From Pigmentiphaga sp. (GTDB taxonomy: Bacteria; Pseudomonadota; Gammaproteobacteria; Burkholderiales; Burkholderiaceae_B): a DNA stretch of 64,000 nucleotides. The stretch spans positions 1 to 64,000 of the forward strand of contig JALOAI010000001.1 in assembly GCA_023228945.1 (NCBI GenBank), read 5' to 3'. The position numbers and the translations under genes are program-made. The notes below the pieces were generated by a model. That model was not told the origin of the DNA. It searched no databases and saw nothing but the letters and a program-made list of their open reading frames with translations. Numbering within the stretch: position 1 is the first letter of the stretch; the number at the start of each line of letters is the position of its first letter. This document shows positions 26,063 to 34,482 of this stretch, piece by piece.

Positions 26063-26799
26063 CAACCCGTACACACTCCCTGTTGCTCGCCGCTGTGCTC
26101 ACGGCGTCCTTGCTGGTCGCTTCGCCCGCCTGGGCGTGGCGTACCGTCTTTGACCCGTCGAACTATACGCAGAACACGCTGACCGCCGTTCGCACCCTGG
26201 AACAGATCAACAACCAGATCAACCAGCTTCAGAACGAGGCGCAGATGCTGATGAACCAGGCCCGCAATCTGGCGAGTCTGGACTTCAATGTCGTCAACCG
26301 CCTGCGTACCACGCTGGCCGCCACGGATCGGCTGATCGCCGAGGCCCAGGGCATGGCCTACGACGTGCAGCACCTCGACCGCGAGTTTGCGCGGCTGTAT
26401 CCCGACCAGTATGCCGCTACGGTCAGCGGCGACCAGATGGTTCGCGACGCCAAGGAACGCTGGAAGCATACGCTCGACAGCCTGCATACCGCGATGCGAA
26501 TGCAGGCACAGGTCTCGCAGAACCTGCGCGATGACGAAAGCGCCCTGGCTGATCTGGTGAGCCAGAGCCAGTCGGCGCAAGGGGCGTTGCAGGCCACGCA
26601 GGCGACCAATCAGCTTCTGGCCCTGCAAGCCAAGCAGTCCATTCAGGCGCAGCAGCTTCAGATCACCCAGGAACGCGCCGCCGCGCTGGAACTCGCGCGA
26701 CAGGCCGCGGCCGTCGAGCGTGGCCGCGAAGTGACGCGGCGCTTTCTGGGCAGTGGCACGCCGTACACGCCGCAGCGCGTGGATTTCTACGGCAACTGA
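26059..26799 (+). CDS. trbJ: TrbJ/VirB5 pilus-tip protein
   Basis: 246-aa periplasmic protein with a signal peptide ending in SPAWAW. The mature part starts TVFDPSNYTQNTLTAVRTLE and is almost wholly alpha-helical with long Gln/Asn-rich coiled-coil segments, as expected for a VirB5-type minor pilus subunit that helps adhesion and assembly. It overlaps trbE by four bases and precedes trbL by 12 bp. The trbK position between trbJ and trbL is empty. Confidence 0.9.
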   Translation: MTTRTHSLLLAAVLTASLLVASPAWAWRTVFDPSNYTQNTLTAVRTLEQINNQINQLQNEAQMLMNQARNLASLDFNVVNRLRTTLAATDRLIAEAQGMAYDVQHLDREFARLYPDQYAATVSGDQMVRDAKERWKHTLDSLHTAMRMQAQVSQNLRDDESALADLVSQSQSAQGALQATQATNQLLALQAKQSIQAQQLQITQERAAALELARQAAAVERGREVTRRFLGSGTPYTPQRVDFYGN

Positions 26800-26811
26800 C
26801 GAGGCCAGGCC

Positions 26812-28020
26812 ATGAATGACGTGACGGTCATCGACCGCTTCCTGAACACCTTTTCCACCTACATCGACTCCGGCTTCGGACTGTTGCAAGGCGAAGTGGC
26901 GTTCCTGACGGCCACGCTGATCGTCATCGATATCACGATTGCGGGCCTGTATTGGGCCATGAGCCACGCCACCGGCCAGGGTGATGATGTGATCGCCAAG
27001 CTGTTGCGCAAGGTGCTTTACGTCGGTGCCTTCGCCTACATCATCAACAACTTCAACTGGCTGGCCGGCATCGTCTTTCGTTCCTTTGCCGGCCTGGGCC
27101 TGACGGCCAGCGGGTCGGCGGTAAGTATGGGCGAATTTCTGCAACCGGGACGGCTGGCCAAGACCGGTATCGACGCGGGTACGCCGATTCTGGAACAGAT
27201 CGGAGAGATGGCGGGCTTTCCCGAAGTGTTCGTAAACCTCACGCCCATCGTCGTGATGTTTCTGGCCTGGCTGGTGGTCATCGTCTGCTTCTTCGTGCTG
27301 GCGGTGCAGCTTTTCATCACGCTGATTGAGTTCAAGCTGACGACCTTGGCTGGGTTTGTCCTCGTGCCGTTCGCGCTGTGGAACAAGACCTCGTTCCTCG
27401 CGGAGAAGGTGCTGGGCAATGTGGTGTCTTCCGGTGTGAAGGTGTTGGTGCTGGCGGTGATTATCGGTATTGGCACCGGCCTGTTCGCCGATTTTCAGGT
27501 GCATCCGTCCGAGCCGTCCATCGACCATGCACTGGTCATCATGCTGGCCTCGCTGGCCTTGCTCGCGCTGGGCATCTTCGGGCCGGGCATTGCCACGGGG
27601 CTGATTTCCGGCGGGCCGCAACTGGGGGCAGGCGCGATGGCCGGTGCGGCGCTGGGTGCAGCAGGCACAGCCGTCGCCGTGGGCGCTGCCGCGACGGGTG
27701 TAGGTGCGGCGGTGATGGCAGGCGCACGCATGGCGCCAGCGGCTGCCCGATTGGCGGGTAGCGGTGCGCGTGCGGCCGGATCGGCGGCTGGCAGTACCCG
27801 GTCAGCATTTCAAGCGGCTTCTACCGCTGGGCCTACCGCCGCAGGCAAAGCTGTCGACGGTGCCGCCGGTTCGCAAAAACAAAGCCAACCCGCCTGGGCC
27901 AAACGCCTGCAACGCCGCCAGCAGATTACTCAGGCCGTCACGACCGCCGCGCACACATTGCGCGGGGGCGATGGCGGCGGCGCCGGGCAAGGCCCGAGCC
28001 TTCGCGATTCCGATTCATAA
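26812..28020 (+). CDS. trbL: TrbL/VirB6 channel protein
   Basis: 402-aa polytopic inner-membrane protein with about six helices between residues 30 and 270, forming part of the DNA channel. The segment LAGIVFRSFAGLGLTASGSA and the downstream VVIVCFFVLAVQLFITLIEF block match TrbL/VirB6. After about residue 270 comes a long Gly/Ala-rich, low-complexity tail ending in SLRDSDS, likely cytoplasmic or periplasmic and variable in this family. The start is 12 bp after trbJ. Confidence 0.92.
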   Translation: MNDVTVIDRFLNTFSTYIDSGFGLLQGEVAFLTATLIVIDITIAGLYWAMSHATGQGDDVIAKLLRKVLYVGAFAYIINNFNWLAGIVFRSFAGLGLTASGSAVSMGEFLQPGRLAKTGIDAGTPILEQIGEMAGFPEVFVNLTPIVVMFLAWLVVIVCFFVLAVQLFITLIEFKLTTLAGFVLVPFALWNKTSFLAEKVLGNVVSSGVKVLVLAVIIGIGTGLFADFQVHPSEPSIDHALVIMLASLALLALGIFGPGIATGLISGGPQLGAGAMAGAALGAAGTAVAVGAAATGVGAAVMAGARMAPAAARLAGSGARAAGSAAGSTRSAFQAASTAGPTAAGKAVDGAAGSQKQSQPAWAKRLQRRQQITQAVTTAAHTLRGGDGGGAGQGPSLRDSDS

Positions 28021-28032
28021 GGAGAAAACCCC

Positions 28033-28737
28033 ATGCGATTCAAACGACCGCGGGTGCGCTATGCCGAGACGCCGCAACCAGCGACCCCATACCAATCCGC
28101 CGCCCAGGTTTGGGACGAACGTATCGGCTCGGCCCGCGTACAGGCAAAGAACTGGCGATGGATGGCGTTCGGTTGCCTGGTATTGGCGCTGCTGATGGCC
28201 GGCGGCCTGGTGTGGCGCTCAATGCAATCGATCGTGACGCCCTACGTCGTCGAAGTCGATCAAACCGGCCAGGTGCGTGCGGTCGGCGAAGCCGCCACGC
28301 AGTACCGGCCCGCCGACGCGCAGCAGGCGCACCATATCGCCCGTTTCATCACCCTGGTGCGTTCGCTGTCCATCGACCCCATCGTGGTGAGGCAGAACTG
28401 GCTCGATGCCTACGACTACACCACTGATCGGGGCGCGGCGGTACTGAACGACTACGCCCGGGTGAATGACCCATTTGGCCGTATCGGCAAGGAATCCGTC
28501 ACGGTGCAGATCACCAGCGTCGTGCGCGCCAGCGACACGTCGTTCAACGTGCGCTGGACGCAGCGCCGCTACGTGAACGGCGCGGCCGCCGGCTTGGAGC
28601 GATGGACGGCCGTGGTGTCCATCGTGCTGCAAACCCCGCGCACCGAAGAACGGCTGCGCCGCAACCCGCTGGGCATCTACGTCAATGGCTTGTCGTGGAG
28701 CCGTGAACTGGATTCTTCCGAAGGAGTTACGCCATGA
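28033..28737 (+). CDS. trbF: TrbF/VirB8 assembly protein
   Basis: 234-aa bitopic inner-membrane protein. A basic cytoplasmic end carrying RVRYAETPQPATPYQSAAQV is followed by one membrane helix (WMAFGCLVLALLMAGGLVW, about 39-57). The C-terminal periplasmic part is NTF2-like and contains RQNWLDAYDYTTDRGAAVLN and the conserved VRWTQRRYVNG stretch. VirB8 nucleates the channel by contacting VirB9 and VirB10 homologues. It is preceded by an agga-type site (ggagaaaa) and overlaps trbG by ATGA. Confidence 0.93.
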   Translation: MRFKRPRVRYAETPQPATPYQSAAQVWDERIGSARVQAKNWRWMAFGCLVLALLMAGGLVWRSMQSIVTPYVVEVDQTGQVRAVGEAATQYRPADAQQAHHIARFITLVRSLSIDPIVVRQNWLDAYDYTTDRGAAVLNDYARVNDPFGRIGKESVTVQITSVVRASDTSFNVRWTQRRYVNGAAAGLERWTAVVSIVLQTPRTEERLRRNPLGIYVNGLSWSRELDSSEGVTP

Positions 28738-29738
28738 ATCCGTCTTTCCGTGTTTACGCTTTGCCGCTCACGCTGCTGGCTTCGCTTGCGTTGTTCTCGG
28801 GCTGCGCTTCGAAGAGCAAACCGCCGCCCATGATTTCGCTCGATGAACCCGTGCAGGCGCTGCCGATTCCCGAGCCGCCCGCGCCAGTGGAGGTGGTGAC
28901 GCTGCCCGAGGTGCTTCCCATGCCGGGGCAGTTAAAGCCCTTGCCGGGCGTTGACGATACCAAGCCAGCACCGGAGCCGGCGGATGAAACCGTGCGCGTC
29001 TCCCGCGCCAATGCCCAGGCGCGGGTCGCGCCCACCCTTGAGGGTTACGTCAATGCCATTCAGGTCTGGCCGTATACCGATGGCGCGCTTTATCAGGTCT
29101 ATACCGGCGTGGGCCGCGTGACGGTGATTGCGCTGCAGCCAGGCGAGGAATTGGTGACGGTCGCCGCTGGCGACACTGTGCGCTGGATAGTGGGCGATAC
29201 GTCCAGCGGCAGCGGTGCGGACTTGCGCGTGAACGTGCTGGTTAAACCTATCCGCTCTGGCCTGAAAACAAACCTTGTTATCACCACCAATCGGCGCACC
29301 TATTTGCTGGAGCTGACTTCCACGGAAAAGACATGGATGGCATCGGTGTCCTGGGAGTATCCGAAGGATCGGATGCTGGCATTGCAACGTCAGAATCAAG
29401 CGGCACACGCCGGTGCGCCTGTTGATAGTGGGCTGGCGCTGGAAAATCTACGTTTCCGCTATGCCGTCAGCGGCAGTAATCCGCTCTGGAAGCCGCTGCG
29501 GGCCTTTGATGATGGGCAGAAGGTCTATATCCAGTTTCCGGCTGGCATTGCCCAAGGGGAGCTGCCGCCGCTCTTTGTGATCGGCGCTGAAGGCGACGGC
29601 CAACTGGTGAACTACCGCTTCCGCTCGCCGTACTACATCGTGGATCGGCTGTTTGGAACGGCTGAACTGCGCCTGGGTGGTGATCGGGGTGACGTGGTGC
29701 GCATTGAGCGCACTGATGGTGTGGCGCGGAGGCATTGA
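28734..29738 (+). CDS. trbG: TrbG/VirB9 outer-membrane core protein
   Basis: 334-aa exported protein; the signal segment ends in a lipobox-like LFSGC (Cys near residue 24), so it may be lipid-anchored, unlike many VirB9 proteins. A Pro-rich linker follows to about residue 85. The VirB9 N-terminal beta domain comes next (INAIQVWPYTDGAL-like stretch), then the C-terminal beta sandwich (LRFRYAVSGSNPLWKPLRAF, then YIVDRLFGTAELRLG). It forms the outer core complex with TrbI. The stop lies one base before the trbI start codon. Confidence 0.92.
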   Translation: MNPSFRVYALPLTLLASLALFSGCASKSKPPPMISLDEPVQALPIPEPPAPVEVVTLPEVLPMPGQLKPLPGVDDTKPAPEPADETVRVSRANAQARVAPTLEGYVNAIQVWPYTDGALYQVYTGVGRVTVIALQPGEELVTVAAGDTVRWIVGDTSSGSGADLRVNVLVKPIRSGLKTNLVITTNRRTYLLELTSTEKTWMASVSWEYPKDRMLALQRQNQAAHAGAPVDSGLALENLRFRYAVSGSNPLWKPLRAFDDGQKVYIQFPAGIAQGELPPLFVIGAEGDGQLVNYRFRSPYYIVDRLFGTAELRLGGDRGDVVRIERTDGVARRH

Positions 29739-29739
29739 A

Positions 29740-31062
29740 ATGAGTCAGGAAGAATTATCCGATCACACGCCCGATCAGGCCGCGCCCCAGACCGGGGATA
29801 AGGTAGCCCCTGAAACCGTGGCGCTGCGCGCCCAGCCACGGCCCGTTACACGACTGAACCGGCGCATCTTGACCTTGCTGGTAGGTGGGCTGTCGGTGGC
29901 GGTGCTGGGCGCTACGATCTGGTCGCTGCAACCCCAGCGGCGCGGTGCAGGTATACAGACCGAGCTTTACAACGTGGACAGGGTGTCAAAATCGGAAGGG
30001 CTTGATGCCTTGCCAGCGGACTACTCTATGCTGCCGACACCAGAGGTGTCACCCGACGTGCCGGAACTTGGCCCGCCATTGCCCGGCGACTTGGGGCCGG
30101 CCATTGTGAATAGCCAGCAACCGGCGGTCGCCACCTACGCGCCGCCGGGCGTTGACGCCGAAGCTGCTGAACGGGAAGCGCGGCGCAAAGAGGCTGAAGC
30201 CGCTGCGGCTTCGTCGGTGTTCTTCCGCACCGGCCAAGGACAGTCTGGACAACCTTCGACCATGGCTGCGCAGGCGATGCCTGTGGCTCCCGGAATGGAT
30301 AGTACGATGGCCGCTTTCGACCCGCTGGCCGCAGGCCCGGCTTCTACGGCAGCACAGCCGACCGACCCCACCGCAGCACAGAACCGGCAAGACCAAAAAG
30401 AGGCGTTCTTGCAATCCGGCTCTGCGGAAACTCGTAATTCCGGCAACCTGCAAATGCCGGCGTCGCCATACCAGGTAATGGCCGGTACGGTGATCGCGGC
30501 CGCCTTGGTGACAGGCATCAAATCCGATCTTCCGGGCGATGTCATCGGCACTGTGACAGAACCCGTCTATGACTCCGCGACCGGCAAGTATCTGTTGATT
30601 CCGCAAGGCTCGCGCATTCTGGGCCGCTATAACAGCCAGGTCAGCTACGGCCAAAGCCGGGTACAGGTCGTGTGGCACCGGGTCATCCTGCCTGATACGT
30701 CCTCGCTCACGCTGGATAACGTGATCGGCACCGACCCGGCAGGCTACGCCGGCCTGGAAGATGACGTGGACTGGCATTGGGGACGCATCGTTGGTGGTGC
30801 GGTACTGACAACGCTACTGGGCGTTGGCGCCGAGCTGGCCGCCCCGGAAAACCGTCAGGACGGCGACCGGATCATCATCGCCGGGCGCGACAGCGCGCAG
30901 GACAGCATCAATCAGGTCGGACAGGAAATGACCCGACGCAACATGAACATCCAGCCCACATTGACCAGCCGCCCAGGTCTGCCGGTGCGCATCATCGTCA
31001 ACCGTGACCTGGTGCTGCGGCCATACCAGCCGCTGTTCTTCAACAAGGGAGTATCACAATGA
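29740..31062 (+). CDS. trbI: TrbI/VirB10 energy-transducing channel protein
   Basis: 440-aa protein spanning from inner to outer membrane. A cytoplasmic N-terminus precedes one helix (ILTLLVGGLSVAVLGATIWS, about 46-65). A Pro/Ala/Gln-rich periplasmic spacer follows, then the C-terminal beta barrel with YQVMAGTVIAAALVTGIKSD, LLIPQGSRILGRYNSQV and the final RDLVLRPY segment. VirB10 senses ATP use by the motors and opens the outer pore. I chose the ATG at 29740, directly after the trbG stop, over an in-frame start within trbG. Overlaps the next gene by four bases. Confidence 0.94.
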   Translation: MSQEELSDHTPDQAAPQTGDKVAPETVALRAQPRPVTRLNRRILTLLVGGLSVAVLGATIWSLQPQRRGAGIQTELYNVDRVSKSEGLDALPADYSMLPTPEVSPDVPELGPPLPGDLGPAIVNSQQPAVATYAPPGVDAEAAEREARRKEAEAAAASSVFFRTGQGQSGQPSTMAAQAMPVAPGMDSTMAAFDPLAAGPASTAAQPTDPTAAQNRQDQKEAFLQSGSAETRNSGNLQMPASPYQVMAGTVIAAALVTGIKSDLPGDVIGTVTEPVYDSATGKYLLIPQGSRILGRYNSQVSYGQSRVQVVWHRVILPDTSSLTLDNVIGTDPAGYAGLEDDVDWHWGRIVGGAVLTTLLGVGAELAAPENRQDGDRIIIAGRDSAQDSINQVGQEMTRRNMNIQPTLTSRPGLPVRIIVNRDLVLRPYQPLFFNKGVSQ

Positions 31063-31271
31063 CCACCACCAGAAAGCTGCGGCTGGGGCCGCTGCCCAAG
31101 ACTGAAACCGTTAAGGTGACCTTTACATGTCCGGCCAGTCTGAAAGCGGAGCTGGAGCGCTACGCTGCGCAGCATGCGCAGACGTATGGGGAAGCTGTCG
31201 ATGCTGTGACGCTGATTCCACATATGTTGGAAGCGTTCATGGCGGGGGATCGGGTGTTTCGGAGAAGGTAA
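31059..31271 (+). CDS. DUF2274 small protein, last gene of trb operon
   Basis: 70-aa cytoplasmic protein with an N-terminal KLRLGPLPKTETVKVTF strand and a helix-rich rest (LKAELERYAAQHAQ, then ALIPH-like VTLIPHMLEAFM). This pattern and the place directly after trbI identify it as DUF2274, a constant tail gene of trb operons in ICEs and plasmids. The arrangement resembles a ribbon-helix-helix fold, so a regulatory role is possible, but none is known to me. It starts inside the trbI stop and is followed by 11 bases before the convergent HerA gene. Confidence 0.85.
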   Translation: MTTTRKLRLGPLPKTETVKVTFTCPASLKAELERYAAQHAQTYGEAVDAVTLIPHMLEAFMAGDRVFRRR

Positions 31272-31282
31272 GTGATGAAGCG

Positions 31283-32998
31283 TTACTCTGAGAGCCACAT
31301 GTCTTGGTAGCTAGGGCCATCTGAAATGGGAGGCTGAGATGGGCGACCAATTTGAATTGTCACTGGGATCGGAAAATCCACACCTACCATAGCTACTTCA
31401 CCCTGTTTTAGATTAGGTAGGAAGGCTGCCGAGGACTTATCAATTTCGCCACATGCTCGTTCGACAACTTCTCGGTCTCTATCATTAGTTAATCGATGGA
31501 CTAGTAATGTCCCCATCTGGCTCAATACACCTTCGGTAATATCTCGTGGCCGCTGAGTAGCAAGGCAAATGTTCAAGCCGTATTTTCGACCCTCTTTGGC
31601 AATCAGCTCGAATGCGTCAAGGGTCTGCATATCATCCTCAGTCCCTAGGGTTTTTCCGAGGAAGTTATGAGCTTCGTCGAGCATAACAATTAACGGTTTT
31701 TTCTGGAATGAGCCGTTTCGTGCATGTTGCAAAAGGAGTCGGCCAATCGCATTGGCGATTACTTCACGAGCATTGAACTCGTAACCGATTGAACTTAGAC
31801 AGACCCTCAGTAAACGCTTTTTACCAGCCAAAAAATAATCGAGCTGCTTGACGATGCCAGGAAGGTTCGTGTCGGCGCTAAAGACACAGCTGAGCGAATG
31901 GGATTCCATTACGCTCATAATCCTCGTCATGAGTGAGGAGCAATAGGATAACTCATTGCTTGCTCCACCCCATCTATCTAGTCTGTCCGCGCCTCCGTCT
32001 GGGAAGCAGCATTCTTGGACCACCTGTCGAACGAGGTGTTTGGGGTCGAACGGTTGACTTGGTTTACCCACTAGGCTGGCGTTATTGTCACGCCTCATCG
32101 CTTCTCGGTAAGTTTTCTTTGCTTGATTTACCTTGGGCACGATTCCGTTTGGGAACAGATCCGGTGCAAGGGAGACTAGCCTTAAGCTTTTAATTGCCTC
32201 TCTAAGCTTTGGCCCTTGAGTTTTCCCGGATGGCTGAAATAGAGCGATGAAGTCGGCTTCGGTAAAGCTTGTAGGTGGAATGGATATTTCTATCGATTCT
32301 TGGTTTCGGTGTACTGGTTCACCAAGATGGCAATGAGCAATGTCGGCTCCATTCAAAGAGCGGTATTCCCCAGTAGCATCGATTAAGACGACTTTGGAGG
32401 AAAATTTCCGACACTCTTGAATCAGTTTTGAAGTTGTCCAGCTTTTGCCTCCACCGGTTGATCCTAGGATCGCACAATGTCGGCCAAAAAGCTTTTCTGG
32501 TGTTACGGATATCGGGAATCCGGTATCACCTGAAACATGCCCAAGATCGAGTGAAACACGCGGTGCTTTTCCGTCCACTCCTGAGGAAATCAGTAGTGGA
32601 ATTTGAGACACAAATGTCCCCGGCGCGGAGTAGACACGGTCACCTAGGCGAGGATAAGAACTGACGCCAGCTGCAATTTTGAGCGTATGAGGGTTTATTG
32701 AGCCAAGTAAACGGATAAATCCAATTGCGTCAATCTGATCAACACCTGAGAAGTCCTGAGCGATTTCGCTGCGATCCCGATCAGGTAGGCTGACTTCAGT
32801 AATGCGCCCTAGAAGTATTGATTGCTGTCCTTCAATCAGAACAAGTTCGCCGACCTCACCTTTTCCGTACCTGTTTTTTCCTACATAGTGCCCACTGACA
32901 TTACCAGCGTGTGCTAGGTTTGTTTTGACCAGCTGAGCGTTAATACTTGAAACTACTCCGATTTTCAGCGTATTGCTCAATATTCCATCCAGTAGCAT
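31283..32998 (-). CDS. HerA-like ATPase of SIR2-HerA defence system
   Basis: 571-aa P-loop translocase of the HerA/FtsK group. An N-terminal HAS-type beta barrel (about 1-130) is followed by the ATPase domain. That domain has Walker A GSTGGGKS (179-186), Walker B LIVMLDEAHNFLG (about 430-442) and the downstream sensor stretch CLATQRPRDI. In SIR2-HerA (Nezha) systems the HerA hexamer assembles with SIR2 and is needed for abortive phage defence. It is the second gene of a two-gene minus-strand operon, its ATG lying two bases after the SIR2 stop. The sequence is much AT-richer than the trb genes it converges on, which suggests separate acquisition. Confidence 0.88.
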   Translation of the reverse strand: MLLDGILSNTLKIGVVSSINAQLVKTNLAHAGNVSGHYVGKNRYGKGEVGELVLIEGQQSILLGRITEVSLPDRDRSEIAQDFSGVDQIDAIGFIRLLGSINPHTLKIAAGVSSYPRLGDRVYSAPGTFVSQIPLLISSGVDGKAPRVSLDLGHVSGDTGFPISVTPEKLFGRHCAILGSTGGGKSWTTSKLIQECRKFSSKVVLIDATGEYRSLNGADIAHCHLGEPVHRNQESIEISIPPTSFTEADFIALFQPSGKTQGPKLREAIKSLRLVSLAPDLFPNGIVPKVNQAKKTYREAMRRDNNASLVGKPSQPFDPKHLVRQVVQECCFPDGGADRLDRWGGASNELSYCSSLMTRIMSVMESHSLSCVFSADTNLPGIVKQLDYFLAGKKRLLRVCLSSIGYEFNAREVIANAIGRLLLQHARNGSFQKKPLIVMLDEAHNFLGKTLGTEDDMQTLDAFELIAKEGRKYGLNICLATQRPRDITEGVLSQMGTLLVHRLTNDRDREVVERACGEIDKSSAAFLPNLKQGEVAMVGVDFPIPVTIQIGRPSQPPISDGPSYQDMWLSE

Positions 32999-33000
32999 TT

Positions 33001-34242
33001 TTACTCCCTTGCCCCTACACGACGTACGGCATTTGCAAGTTGCTCAGCAGGAGACGCTGAGCGAAGATGGGGAATATGATTTACCAAATCATTGAATGAG
33101 CCACTAATGAAATGAATGTCGAAGCCTTTCGTGGCAAGAGAGTGCAGTTTTCTCCAGTAGGGACTTGAGCCATGTTGGGCATGATTACGTACATGGTTAA
33201 TGCATCGAAAATCGCAGAGGACGAGTTTCAGGCTTGGGTTTGATTGTATCGCCGAGTAAATAGGCTCGGATAAATGGTCATCATTGAATCCGAAGCCGGC
33301 TATCATTAAGCAGCTATTGGGTTGACGTAAGAACTCAAGAAATCTTGAGAGCAATTCTAGGTGGGGTTGTAGAAAAGCCTGTTGATATTTCCCTTTTGCT
33401 GGATAGATCAAACAGGCATCTGCTGCATCAGGTGAAACGTGCTCATAGATCTCTGTGCCTTGTCGCATCCAACTGACTGAGCCATGAAGCTTTAAAAGTT
33501 GATAAATACCTTCGGAAAATTCGTGGCCATCTGCCTCTCGCCGTACTATGTCATAAGTAAAGTGTTTCCCATCAAATCTGCGCTTCCGAGTATAGGAGAA
33601 TCCATCAATAGTGATCATTCCCAAATCAGACGCTGCAGTTTCGAAGCACATGTCATAGTTGGTAGTAAAAACCTTCAGCCTAGGGTCGCGGACCCTTCGC
33701 CTAGCAAGCTTTTGCAGCAGGTCCCGGTGGGCTGAGAGATCTGATGAGGGATCGTCTATAAAGTCGGAGCAGGCACGAAGGATTAGTTCCTTAACTGTAT
33801 TTACAAAGGCACTGACTTCTTGGTCATTATTAAAAGCGAGATAGGCATCGCATTGAGACAAAAAGTGCTCGATGTTTGGGTTTTCACGCTCAGCGTAACG
33901 AACTTTTTCAGTTATCTCCGTCGCAATATTAGAGAGAGTCCCTTGCTCGTCGGTACACATCGCTTGCTTCCATAATTGCCCCATGCTCGGGCCGCCGACT
34001 TTACCAAGCGAAGTGCCACTACCGGCGAAAAAGCCTAGGTTTGGCATTTGCAGCGCGACTGTGAACATGTCAGACAGAGCATTTAGATTTGACTGTATTT
34101 GCGCCTCGTCCACTTCGTCAGTCGCTTTCAATACTTTGAAGGCTTCCTCGGTGAGCGGCAGCCACTCGGAGCGGCCTGGTGGGAGGTAGGCCTGTTGTCC
34201 TTCGCTAGTTTTCTCGGGTGGGGGCGGGGCGGCACTAACCAT
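33001..34242 (-). CDS. SIR2-family NADase of SIR2-HerA defence system
   Basis: 413-aa protein with SIR2 fold motifs in order: nucleotide loop FFAGSGTSLG (71-80), FTTNYD (192-197), catalytic His253 in KLHGSVSW, and GFGFNDDH (316-323). In bacterial defence proteins this fold hydrolyses NAD+, starving the infected cell; its HerA partner is encoded immediately downstream. The N-terminal 60 residues are Pro-rich then helical and of unknown role. The gene reads away from the tRNA-Leu. An inverted repeat (tgtttag at 34261-34267, ctaaaca at 34304-34310) lies in the upstream region and may be an operator. Codon use and AT content differ from the ICE backbone. Confidence 0.88.
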   Translation of the reverse strand: MVSAAPPPPEKTSEGQQAYLPPGRSEWLPLTEEAFKVLKATDEVDEAQIQSNLNALSDMFTVALQMPNLGFFAGSGTSLGKVGGPSMGQLWKQAMCTDEQGTLSNIATEITEKVRYAERENPNIEHFLSQCDAYLAFNNDQEVSAFVNTVKELILRACSDFIDDPSSDLSAHRDLLQKLARRRVRDPRLKVFTTNYDMCFETAASDLGMITIDGFSYTRKRRFDGKHFTYDIVRREADGHEFSEGIYQLLKLHGSVSWMRQGTEIYEHVSPDAADACLIYPAKGKYQQAFLQPHLELLSRFLEFLRQPNSCLMIAGFGFNDDHLSEPIYSAIQSNPSLKLVLCDFRCINHVRNHAQHGSSPYWRKLHSLATKGFDIHFISGSFNDLVNHIPHLRSASPAEQLANAVRRVGARE

Positions 34243-34435
34243 AACAATGATCCTATTCGTTGTTTAGGGTGACAGCACTATCTTTACTGAGTGTATCAAT
34301 AGACTAAACAAACGTACTAATCGTTGCATTCGGTGGACCGGAGAGGAATGATCAACCGTATCTAGTGCATGCTCCTCCCCTATTTATGGAGTGGGGCCAG
34401 TAGAGCCTAGAGCCATAGCTGGTAGGGCTGAGCTA

Positions 34436-34472
34436 AAAATAAAAAAGCCGTCTCTGCGCAAACAGAGACGGC
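34436..34472 (-). terminator. Rho-independent terminator downstream of tRNA-Leu
   Basis: Perfect 10-bp stem (34447-34456 with 34463-34472, loop cgcaaa). On the minus strand it is followed by TTTTTTATTTTT. It lies 11 bases past the tRNA CCA end and should terminate the tRNA transcript. The T-run includes TTTTTTAT, which also fits the Tn4371-type integration target. Confidence 0.9.
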
Positions 34473-34482
34473 CTTCCGAAAT

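Larger units (their letters stand above)
1..34446. mobile_element. Right part of a Tn4371-type ICE
   Basis: The order relaxase, cargo, LysR, EexN lipoprotein, traG, RHH protein, trbBCDEJLFGI, DUF2274 matches the conjugation half of Tn4371-family integrative and conjugative elements. The integrase and partition genes would lie left of the window. The right border is uncertain. The ICE must end between the SIR2 gene start (34242) and the tRNA-Leu. I place it at an ATAAAAAA motif at 34439-34446, which reads TTTTTTAT on the minus strand and fits the T-rich 8-bp target (TTTTTYRT, from memory) reported for this family. An end inside or beyond the tRNA-Leu is the alternative. No second element end is visible. 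Confidence 0.75.

Noticed and set aside
26038..27621. Long minus-strand open frame (about 527 codons) opposite trbJ/trbL
   Set aside because: It lies opposite genes with clear family motifs, and its translation is low-complexity (Arg/Gln/His-rich), as expected from the antisense of high-GC coding DNA.
31283..34242. SIR2-HerA pair as a new defence system
   Set aside because: All motifs fit the already described SIR2-HerA (Nezha) type, so only its ICE location is reported as notable.
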